Shown here: positions 30,501 through 42,500 of the stretch, piece after piece
Numbering within the stretch: position 1 is the first letter of the stretch
Layout of the letters: every line of letters begins with the position of its first letter
Source of the DNA: Formicarius rufipectus
Taxonomy: Eukaryota; Chordata; Aves; Passeriformes; Formicariidae
Length of the DNA: 64,000 bases
NCBI GenBank assembly: GCA_013399695.1
Contig: VXAU01001325.1
Span: 720,540 to 784,539, forward strand
Reading direction: 5' to 3'
Notes under the pieces: model-generated
What the model was told of the DNA's origin: nothing
The model's database searches: none
Seen by the model: only the letters and a program-made list of their open reading frames with translations
Position numbers and translations under genes: made by a program

Positions 30501-33500
30501 TTTTTCAGGCCTTATCTTAATGTTCCATAGGCTGAGCAATAATACTCATAGTCAGTCATATATTACAAAAATGAAAAAGCACCTGTAAAAATATTGCTTC
30601 TGTGTTATATTTCTGGTTGCTTGTTTTTCAGGGTTTCATAGCTTCATGATAAAATCTGACAAGGTATTTAACACTGATGTGTCTACTGCAAATACTCGGT
30701 GTTTACATTTCATAGAAATGCTTAGCTTACCTACTACTGAGACATCTTTCATGAATTGTCTAATTCATTTCCCTTCCATATAAGGGGGCAGCAACTGTCT
30801 CAAAGCTGTCACAGTCTATTAACTACACAAAATTGATTGAAGTCCTGCCTAAGTAGCTATTTACAGTGCAGCACATCACAGTGATTCATGCTGAATGCAG
30901 TTTTATGCCTTAACTATAATCAATAGTGAAATAGACTTAATTATTTTTAAGGCTGTGGCACAACTAGTTAATACCAGGAAACTGGGACCCCAGGTAGTTA
31001 GGAAGTCAATTGGTGTTGTCTTGTGTAGCATTTAAGTCACAACTGGAGCCATGATAGTAGCAGTGCAAAGCAAAGCCATCAAGTGCAAACAATACCTTTT
31101 AACCAGCCCCTGTGCTCCCCTTAGTCTTTGAAATGTCTTTATAAGGGCAAACTTCTACCCCTAAAAGAAAATGCACAATGCCAATGCCGTTATCCAAAGA
31201 AGGGCTCCTGCTGCAGTACTGCTGCAGTGTTTGCCTCTCCACTGAGGCACAGAAATATGTACTTAGATGTTTAAACTTCAGGTTTGGTAGAGATTAAAGC
31301 AGTCTCACTTCTGAAGGCTAGGCTAAGCTAGGATAGGATAGGATTGGAGAGGTATTGTGGTTTAACCCCAGCCAGCAACCAAGCACCACACAGCTGCTCA
31401 CTCACTCTCCCACAAGTGGGACTGGGGAGAGAATCGGAATGGTAAAAGTGAGGATACTCATAGTTTGAGATAAAGACAGTATAATAGGAAAGCAAAAGCT
31501 ACACACACAAGCAAAGCAAAACAAAGAACTTATTCACTGCTTCCCATGGGCAGGAAGGTAGGTATTCAGCCATCTCCCGGGGACCAGGACCCCACCACAT
31601 GTGATGGTGACTTGTGAAGACAAACACTGTCACTCCAAACATCCTCCCCTCCCTCCTTGTTCCTCCAACTTTATATACTGGGCATGATGTCATATGATCT
31701 GGAATATCCCTTTGGTCAGTTTGGGTCACCTGTCCCAGCTGTGTCTCCTCTTAACCTCCCACTCACCCCCAACTTCCTTGCCAGCGTGGCAGTATGAAAT
31801 GCAGAAAAGGCCTTGGCTCTGTGTAAGCCCTGCTTAGCAATAACGAAAACATTTCTGTATTATCAACCCCATGTTCAGCACAAATCCAAAACACAGCCCC
31901 ATATCAGCCACTGTGAAGACAATTAACTCTACTCCAGCCAAAATCAGCACAATAGGATAGAACAGAACTATTTCTGTTAGAAGTCACCCACAGCAATCAT
32001 TGAATCCAACTGCCTGACCACTTCCAGGACTGACCAGATGTTAAAGCATGTTGTTAGAATTATTATCCAAATGCCTCTTGAACACTGACAGGCTTGGGGC
32101 TTCAACCACCTCTCTAGGAAACCTGTAGCAGGTTATGACCACCCTCTTGGTAAAGAAATGCTTTCTAATGTCCAATCTGAACCTCCCCTGCCATAACTTG
32201 GGGCCATTCCCACATACTCTGTCGTCACTGGATCCTCACCTCCTTCTCTGCTTCCCCTCCTCAGGGAGTTGTGGGGAGCAATGAGGTTGCCCCTCAGCCT
32301 CTTTTTTTTCAAGCTGGACAAATGCAAAGTCCTTAGCTGCTCAGTCCTTTTACACCTTTACCTCTCCTAAGTTGCCTCTGCAATTCGCTGCCAGGGACAG
32401 GGAGGGCTCTGGGAGGAGCTGGCAGTGATCACACACAGATCCAGCCAAGGCTCCAAGTGCATATGCAGAATAGACCCTACTTGGTTCATAGTGGCTGTAA
32501 ACCAGCAAAGCCCCTTTCAGTGGGGTAAGTCCCACCAGCTTTCAGGTATGGGGTTTCAGAATTTCATTGGTGTGGAAACATTAAAGATCCTCTTTCACCT
32601 TTACTTCCCCTCTGAAGCTAAATCGAGGTAGAATGTAAACTGAAGGTGGGGAACTGAGGTGAGAGGGAAATAGTTGCTGGAGGGCAAGTGATGAAATGAG
32701 AGGAAAGAAGAAAAAGATGAGTCAATGACAGGCAAAAAGGCTGATGCAGGTTAAGTTTCACAATGTGACTGAAATGATGTAACAGCTTGTTGCAGCCAAA
32801 TGGCACGGTCCTGTTTTTTCTCTAGTTTAGTTTTTTTAATCCTGAGTTAGTCCTCTTTTCTCTTACTGAGGTGAGAGTAAATCAGTGCAGTGGCTACTAA
32901 ATCAACATGCAGCTTGAAGCAAGGACTCTCCCATATTCCTATGGCAACAGTGAATTGTTAGATTGGCTTAGGTGTCTTATGACATACCACCATAAGAAAG
33001 AAGATAAACATAGAGCAAATAAGAAAATATATAGAAATTAAAATTTAATGAGGGCATATTTAGTTTGTGTGTATGCAAATGTTTTTTTTAAATTGGTGGA
33101 GGAATGAGGATCCAGAAACCAAACCGAGTAGTCCCGGACTTCAAAGAATAGTTTGGTATTCATAGCAGGAAGGAAGGTAGAAAACAGGGGAAGGGCAGGG
33201 GCAGTGCATTTAGTCACAATCTTGTTTTATGTGCATTAATGCATTTTATAGATCTAAAGATGAGCAGAAGGACCATTACAACTTTATGCATAATGTATGC
33301 TCAGTACTTGATTGCACTGGCATGGGCAGGGATTCAGGAAAGTTATACTGAAAATTCCATCTTAGAACTCTAAAGCATCTTTATAATGACACTTTTTTAG
33401 GTAAAATTAAAAAAAAAAAAAAAAAAAACCAGAGGAAATGAATCACATTTAATCCCTGGTTTAAATAGAGAACTATTATTGGCTTGTACTAGACACAGAG

Positions 33501-36500
33501 AGTCTTGTTTCAGTGTTAGTCATAATACTGTTAAAAATGATCTAAATGGTTATTGAAGCCACTCCTAGAACCTCTTGCTATAATTAATGCTAGACAAAGA
33601 GTATACTTATTCTACTTTAAAATGGTGCTTTTGAGATTCATTAAAGACTAGTGCCATATGTTTATAACTGTAACACGTACCCAATAAACACAGGAAATAC
33701 AGTGGTGCAGTCAGCTCTTATCCTGTAACAATCATCACTTGCTGAGGTAGGAAGATTACACATGTTATTGCAGAATATATTCTGCAGAGCTTTAAAGCTG
33801 TTGGGCACCTTTACTTCTAGAAAGTCACATTTTCACTTGCAGGTGTATGTTTACACTTGAAGTCTGGGCATGAGTGCAGTTTCTCAGGCAGCCATCAGAC
33901 TTGGTCATTACTGTTCTGAGCTCAGAGTCATGCCAATCCACTGGCAAGATCTCAGCATGGAATCCATCTTTAACTCAGCCCACATGTTAGGCCAGAGACT
34001 GGTGCTGTGGTTCAGATCCACATCAACTCATCCCTCAGGTTATCAGATCCACAAATCTACCTGAAGGCTTTGTTTCCTTTCTTCATTCCTCAGGCAGCAT
34101 GACAGCATCCCCAAAATGGTCCAGACCAGCCATTAGTTAATGGAACTTACCGAAATGTGCATGCTCTGATATTAGTGCCCATTTAAAAAACTAAGTTGGG
34201 GACTCCATTAGGCATTTAACTGTCTTGTTATTATTAATGAGGCAAGAGAAAACTACTTCTGCTATTCAGTCCCGGGAACAGAAAAAAGGACACATAATAG
34301 GGAAACGTACGGAAACTGCAGCTAGAAGGTTCCAGTTATCAATGGCATTATTGAGTTTTGTTCTTTACAATATCCAGCCAAAATTAATTGCTTTGTATTC
34401 AGACTCTGGTCATTGTGGCTCAAGGTGCAAAAAGTGAACAAAACTCACGGAGTAATAGTCATTTATGGTTGTACCAGAATTGTAAATAAACACCGCTATT
34501 TCTAGTTCTCCCTATTGTTAATCAGACTACTACTGACCTAAAATCTTCACAGACTTCTTAGTTTGTGTATTGTATTGTGAGTGCTGTATTTGGCAAGCAC
34601 TGGGCATGGCAAAAGACTCCTGATCTCTCAGCACCTACCTCCCTTTTTTTTTTTTTTAATTACATTTAGCTTTTTTAAGACAGTGTCATGTGGAAAGGAA
34701 ATTAAAATCACAGTTTCTTTTTAATTTGAAATGTGAAAGTAAGTGGATCCACTGGAAAAATCCACCTGGAATCTTCCATCTGGTTCAGTGATGTTGATAA
34801 TTAAGTCAGACAGATATTGTGCAGACAAGCTGGAAAAAAAGCCTCTGTTTCTTCTCATTCTCCCACACTTGCTCTGGTATTCAGCACACATACAATGCTT
34901 TTTACAGGTACTCCTTTCAGATTGCACCTTTTCCTTCCAAGTCTGATACAATCTCAAGACTTACATATCCAAAGGAGTTTATCCAAGATAATTTCTTGTT
35001 TACTGTCCCTAAGGTTCTTCCCCTCAGTTGCACCTGCTGGCTGTAGGGAGTGGTTCAGGGTTTTTTCCATAGATTAGATCCACGATTTGTCCTTTTCTTT
35101 CCAGGGAACCCTCAACTTAACCAGGTCTTCTTCATCTGTGGGTTTTTTTATTGTTGGTTTTTTTTTTCCCCTGAATTGAATTAAAAATTCCAAGTCACAG
35201 AACAAAGAAAAAAGGTTTGTTTTCTTCGAAGAAAAAAAAAAAGAGTTGGTGAAACAGCCCTGACAGCTATACTCCTTGGCTCAATAAATTAAGACTACTT
35301 TCAGGGATGTGTTTAGTCTAGATATTCTTGGTTATTTTTTTTCTGGGTTGTATTTTTTAATGGTGATTTGCAGTGATTTCACTCAAGCTTATGTTTACCT
35401 AGCATGAGAAAGATGTTGGGAAGAACGCAAGTGAATTTGTGCCCTAAAATATTTTCCCTTTTCAGTTTCTTATTTAAGAGACTGCTTAAATTTTTAAAGA
35501 CATTTACCTGCCTTGTTGTACAACCCACCTGAAAGCAACAGGGGTTTGGAAGGGTGCTGGAAAATCATCATCATTTCTCTCTTTTTCTCTCTCACAGAAA
35601 TGGCAGTGCACAGAGGATGCTTCCGGCAAACTTCGAATTCACAAGTGCAAGGTGTCAAGCAACATACTTGCCATCAGAAAGAGAACCCGCAGCATTCACT
35701 CCCGGGGATACAGCGGTAAAGACAAAGACTGCAACTGTGGAGACACCGATTACCGAAACAGCAGGACCCAAAGAAAAAATCAAAGACAGTTTTTGAGAAA
35801 CCCTAATGCACAAAGTAAGTGTCATTTGATCTCTTGGGCGCTGAGGCAAAGAGCAGGGGAAAATGGCTAGCAGAGCATTGTTCTACCAGCATGTTCTTGC
35901 TTTCACCTCTGTGTCTAATGAAGACATCCGTAATTGGTAGTCAGTTTCAACATAATTGCCTCTGTAATAAATACCTCAAGGGGTAAAAGCCTTATGGGCT
36001 TACACCACCACAAGGGGTAGCGCTACTACCTAAAGATGGTCTAAAGCTGGAGGGAGACTTCTTACAAGGTTATGTAGGGATAGGACAGGGGGAATGGCTT
36101 TAAGCTGGAAGACAGTAGGTTCAGATTAGCTATTGGGAAGAAGTTCATCACTGTGAGGGTGGTGAGGCATTTGAACAGGTTGTCCAGAGAAGCTGTGGGT
36201 GCCTGCTTCCTCAGTGTGTTCAGAGCTGGATCGGGTGAGGATTTGAGCAACCTGGTCTAGTGGCAGGTCTTCCTGCCCTAGGCAATGGGGTTGGAACTAG
36301 ACAATCTTTTAGATCCTTCCCAAGGCAAACCATTCTGTGATTCTAATTATAACAATATTTATCCTTTGGATCACAGTGAGGAACAGCCTTTAGGCCTCCT
36401 TTTTGGTGGTGATGCTCTGGTGCCACCTCTCGCTCTGCTCACACATAACAACTCGGCAGCATCCGCGGGTGATCGGTGCTGTGACTTGCCAAGGTGGCCA

Positions 36501-39500
36501 GTGCAAGTGTTCTGTCGCATCCTTAACGCAGACTTGACTCGCTGTTCCGTGACACCCCGCGGACACCTGTTACACGAGGCACTGTGGTGCTGGGGCTGCT
36601 CCCAGAATCACTGCTCGGCTCTCTCTTCCCTGCACATCCATTGTGGGGGGGGGAGTTCCCCGCAGAGACACGAGTGAGATTGCAGTGTCCTCTAGTGGCA
36701 TATGGACAGAAGGGAATGTACAAGAGAGTTTTAGGACGGTAGTGTTCAGGTTTGTTTCTGCCAATGACTTCTACAAAAGAAGGCTGTTTAAAGAAGCCAT
36801 TATTTTAAACCAAGCGAGTATTTTCTTCTCTGTGTCAAGCAAGGAAAGTGAAGTTCTGCAGCTATAGCAATAGACGCAGACCCAGGTTTTGGACTTTGTT
36901 CAAGAGCAGGCTGTATTATCCTGATCTTTAATTGGGATACTAGACCGGGGAATAAAATAAAGATAGGTCTTTAAAGCAAGAAGATAGTGAAGTCATATGA
37001 GAAACACAAAAGTTACAAGATGCTGTACAGATGTCTATGAAATAAGAAAATAATGTCAGTATAATTCAAAATATTTCATTGTTTAGAGCTCCAGTCTGGA
37101 TGTGAACAAGAATCCCTGGTACTCCTTGCACATTCAACAACAATATTGTCTGTCTTAAGTTGTCTCTTTGTTCAGTCAAAATGCTGCCATGATATAATTT
37201 CTTCCATTTGTTTAGTATGATCTAAGGAACCTCACAATGTGTGCAAGCAGACCTCTGCTGGAAAGTCTACATGCCACAGACTACCAGGATGATTCTCAAA
37301 CTGGGGAATGTTCCCTCGAGTGCTATTTTCAAAGGGAGATAACTGCTGCATGCCTTGGAAAGAGGTGGCGCCAAGTCACCATCAAGGGCTGAATGGGGGT
37401 TGCAACCAAGGGAAGTTACCTGAGGAGAGAAAGTAGGGAAGGGTTGGAAAACATGAAGGAGTCATCAGAAAAAGTTATTCTTTTCTCCTTTATGACATTC
37501 TTATGCCTCTTCCCTCCTCTACCTCCTCCAAATCACCCTTAACACTCCTCCTGAGTAGAGCAGGGAAAGACTCATGATGCTGAGACATAAGGGAATGAGG
37601 AGTTCAAGGCTCAGTCTTCGGACAACAAGTAGATGAGATACATATATATTCCATCCTTTCAGTCATCTGATTATTAAGTAGCATCATCAGAGGCTGTTAA
37701 ATTGAATAAATTGTCCCATCTGACCCTATTAATGTTTCTGCATAATTTTACTAAAGAGTAATATGGCTATAGATCAGAATGATGCTTTGAAACTAGGTTT
37801 TGCTGTTCAGGAAGATTAATGTCTTTATTGCCTTGACTGAGAACTCTTTTTTCACCTGACAATTGCTGAAATGGCTTAGGACAGGGTGGTTTGAAGGAAA
37901 AGTTGAATCAGGCTCACTGTCTGCACTTCTAAAAGATTCTTGGAGCAAAGCTTCAGTATGAAGTTCTTAAAGACATTAACATAAAAACTGCAAGTAGAAC
38001 TGACACTTCCTGCCAAAGGCAGTACTTTCCTACAGCTACAGTTTCCTGCTGCATGAATTATTGTTAGGTGACAGAGATGTGCTGAGCATAGACATAATAA
38101 ATGGAAATGCCCTAAAACTGATTTTTTTTTTTTTTTACAAGTTGAATTTTGTATTTATAGAGCTCTCTGTGTGTGGTTTTGCTAGACAGAATATGCTTTG
38201 GAATTGTACTGACTATGGGTTTTATCAGCTTAATTTGGGTCAAGTGCCTTAAGCAAAAGAAGTAAAAGTCTTTCAGACTGAACCCAAACACAGCTTTTCT
38301 TGTACATAACATTACAAACCACTTAAAGAGTTAATCGTCTTTGACAGTCTTACTCACATACGCAGTAACCAGAAGAGTTGCAACTCTACTAAGTTCATAG
38401 CTTTCAAGGGGTGAAAGTGATGTAATAAACCTCACTGTAGCTCTGCAATGCAGTAATTTTTTGGTGGTCTATGACTTGCATAAATAAATACAGATGATGT
38501 GGGTCAAAACATATGTACAGATATATATATAGATACATACTATCTGAATGGTATGTATGGACTGGTATCTGATGGATTCTTACCCTTTTAGTTCTTACCT
38601 TTGAAAAGGAAAAGTGTTAACCATTTAAAAAGCAATTTTTATTCTAAAGTGGAAGTCAAATGTCATATGCCAATTTATAGGCGGTGACCTTGTTTCACAG
38701 TACTGAATGGTTTAATTTTCTAAAGTGCTTTCTAATCCTGTGGTGTCTGATTTTTTTGAGAGTCTCTTTCTAGATGTATGATTTCTCAGGTACTGATTTT
38801 ATTTGAAGATATAGATGCTGTTATGTGGCGTAACATCAGACTAACATGAAATAAAAACCTTTAAAGTAATCAAAATTTCACGCTACTCATGAAAGTGTGG
38901 GCCAGAATTTGTCAAAAAATCATTAAATAAGTTTCTGTAAAGTTAGAAAAAAAATAAGCTGGTTTTACCAAACACCGTTCTTGCTCTTTGGGATATGTTT
39001 TGTGCTCGAGGCATGGGTCATGTAGGTATGTATATTCAACTGGGAATGCTTCTTTCTTCTGCTTCAGAATACAAACCTCGATTTGTTCACACTCGCCAAA
39101 CACGGTCCTTGTCTGTGGAATTTGAAGGTGAAATATATGACATAAATCTGGAAGAAGAAGAATTACAGGTGCTAAAGAGCAGAAGTATCACCAAGCGTCA
39201 CAATGCTGAAAATGAGGAAGAAACAGAGGAAATTGCTGGTGCTGTTAGTGATACAATGTTTGCTGATGGCACTGATTCTATAGGTCAACCCAGCTCTGTC
39301 AGAGTGACACACAAGTATGATTGCTTTCTCTGTATTGGTTTTTTCCTTCTTGAAATCTTCATTTTCTAACTATGTTCTCTCTCCATACAATATTTAGGAA
39401 CGTAAAACAGTCATCATAGATTTTAGATAAACCTGAGTTGTATTTTTTAGTAAGTGGAATAGTTTATATTTGTTACATATATTTTAAAAGGACGCCTCTA

Positions 39501-42500
39501 GTTTAGGTTTTATTTCTGAGTGGGAGTAGGCATCTCCAGAGGGAGATTCGTCCTCCATATTGAAGCATGCATCTTATGATGGATTAATCACTCCTTTAAG
39601 CTGATGCTCCTGCTGTTCATTATAAAGTCTAGGCTACCAGCTTAGCATAGAGGCCTAAATTTGAGATGACTGAAATCCCACTCTACATGAGGATTGATTA
39701 GATCAGTTACATCATGTTTCTTAATGTTTAGCTATTTGCAGTCATTAGTATCAGCTATAAGATACATTAGACCTGTTTCTTCAGGCTAGGAGTCCAGTAT
39801 CTAAGGGCATGGTTGGATGTGGTCATGGGCAACCTGGTCTAGTGGGTGGCATCCCTATGGTAGGGGGTTGGAAATAAATGATCTTAAAGGTCCCTTCCAA
39901 CCCAAACCATTCTGTGATTCTATGATCCTGAAGAAATCTACAACCATTTTCCCATTCTGGAAGATGCTTAAATTTCTATTTTTAACCCTACACTAAATTT
40001 GAATGAAAAGCCAAACATCTTTAAATAGTTTTTAGTTTTGAAAAGTTAATGTGATTGATCTGAAAAGCCAGAAAGATGCAGGCAACAAAAATCTGGATTT
40101 GGTTCTCTTTATTGTATTTAAAACATAAGCATATCTCTCTTTTCTTCTTCTTTCCTTTTTTTTTTTCCTTTCTTTTTTAAGGAAAACATTATAGTTAGTT
40201 AACCCAGCAAAAATTATCCCCTTTTTACATTGATGATTTCCAACCATGGAATTAATAAAGTCTTAAATATTGTTTTTGAGAAAAATTATTATTTCTCCAT
40301 AAAGTGTTTTGGCCTTTACAGAATATAGTATTGCTTTACAAATTCTTTGAGTGAAGAGAAAAACAGAATGGGATAACATGGGAAGAGAGAGTCATCTGCA
40401 TTTTTTTTTCTGCTATTCTCAAAAATTAAAAGAAGGGTTCTGATGAAGCTGGTGGTTAAATAAACAATGACACATTGAATTAACAGGAGGCTTTCAATTC
40501 TGAACAGATTTTAACTTCAGTTTCAATTCATAATCTGATCGATTAGGAATATTATTGTGTTTTTTGCCTAGCAGGCGCAGAACATCTGTCATGGATGAGG
40601 ATTTTTTTTCCAGAGAAAACAAATCAATGCAATTATTGTTATAGTCAGCATAAGAAGGTCTTGTAGAAGTTATTTATTTATTAACAGAATATAAACATTA
40701 ATTAATAAGGAATGTTGGAAGAAGGAGAAAAAGTGGGTAGGCAACTGGGAAATCACTGACTTTCTCTTTTCTATTTGTTAAACTCGTGTCTACAGATGTT
40801 TTATTCTCCCAAATGACACTATTCACTGTGAGAGGGAGCTCTACCAATCTGCCAGAGCCTGGAAGGACCACAAGGCTTACATTGATAAGGAGGTAAGAGG
40901 CATTTTAAAGTCTGAGTGAAGTCTTTGCACTGCTACCTTTCCAAAGGATAATTCTGACTTGGAAATATTCTCTGCAGATCGAAGCTCTCCAAGACAAAAT
41001 TAAGAATTTGAGGGAAGTTAGAGGACACTTAAAAAGAAGAAAACCAGATGAATGTGATTGTAAACAGAGGTAAGAGAGATGGCATTTAATACTGAAAGAT
41101 ACACTGATTTCTGAGGCTGACAGCTTTTCCAGGGATTTTGAGATGAAAATAAAGAACCTTAGCTTTATTGATATTTACAACCATTGTAGGTACCTATTTT
41201 AGTTCTATATGTTTTATGAGCAGAAGCTACTGTGAATCACAAGAAGATAAATTTTAACATTTTAAGATTAAATATGTTTGTGTGCTACTAACATGTTTGA
41301 GTCCAGCTGTAGTTTTGCTACAACCTGGCATAAAATCATTCACACAGATTTAACTTTCTTAAATGAAGTGAAAATTGTAAGTTATTCTGTGTAGTTTCTT
41401 AAGAAAATGTCAAAGTAGTATATTTTTGTTTTGGTTTTGTGTTGAAAATAACGACTTACTAATTCCTAATATTTTTCCCTGTAGCTATTACAACAAAGAG
41501 AAAGGTGTGAAGGCCCAAGAGAAACTCAAGAGCCATCTTCATCCCTTCAAGTAAGATTGTTGTTTTTCTTTTGGGTTTTGCTGGGGGCTTTTGTGTATAG
41601 AGGAAGGGAAAGGGTGGGGGAAAGTAAAGGTCACATGTATCAAGCTCTCACAAGAAAATTCAGTAGTTTTGGACTGACTTGTGAAAGTTTGTATGTAATT
41701 TTTACACCTCTTAATAGAAAATGGATGAAAATAGTAATATCAGAAACTGATGAATGGTTTTTATAAAGATCAGTCTAACATAATGCAGTGCATGATTTCG
41801 CATGCTTGCTGAAGGGAGCACCTTGTCACAACAGCTGGGGTGGAAGCTGAGCTAGGAGGTCATATACTCATCCTCACACCTTTAAAAAAAGCCAGAAAGA
41901 TACAAAAACTGCTGGTGCTCGTGTTAGTCAGTCATGCCTGACTTCCTCTCTAAACAGAGAAGCAGCACAAGAAGTGGATGGCAAACTGCAGCTCTTCAAA
42001 GAAAACAGGAGAAGGAAGAAGGAAAGGAAGGGAAAAAGGCGTCAGAAGAAAGGAGACGAGTGTAGCCTTCCTGGACTGACGTGCTTTACCCATGACAACA
42101 ACCACTGGCAAACGGCACCATTCTGGAACTGTAAGTCTTATGTCCATGTGCAGATGTGATCCAGGTTATCCTCTGCTATTATTACAGTTTTTCCACTTCA
42201 GGCAATCAGAGCATTATTTTGACTTTCTGTGCTGTCACAAACTTCAGCACATAAAAGGGCTACTTTAATTTTAATGTTTTTATTTCAAAGTGCATAATGA
42301 ACAACTTATCATAAAGAAAATGCAGCTATTTTCCCTTATGATTTATTCCCATTATTCCCATTTTCTATATGCTAAAATATTTTTAAAATCACAATTGCAT
42401 ACTGCTCACCTAGTGCATGTGAACAAAATATTAGAGGTAAAAGACATTTTGAGTCTCTCTGAAAATCAGGGTTGAGGCATGCTTCAACATTTCTCAGTAT

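Larger units (their letters stand above)
22144..35597 (+). other. SULF1: SULF1 intron (13.5 kb, largest complete one)
   Basis: This intron carries most of the mobile DNA in the window: a plus-strand CR1 (25535-25918), an LTR (31356-31951) and a minus-strand CR1 (31952-32370). It also has A tracts (25085-25100, 33409-33428), a 21-bp tandem pair (28674-28715) and one undetermined base at 25154. GC-richer patches at about 22930-23330 and 24120-24330 show no coding signature that I trust. The rest shows nothing recognisable. Confidence 0.8.
35815..39067 (+). other. SULF1: SULF1 intron (3.3 kb)
   Basis: Holds a CR1 element (36043-36347), a CpG-dense patch (36421-36680), a T15 run (38122-38136) and a short AT microsatellite near 38520-38535. 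No other exon is recognised. Confidence 0.8.
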
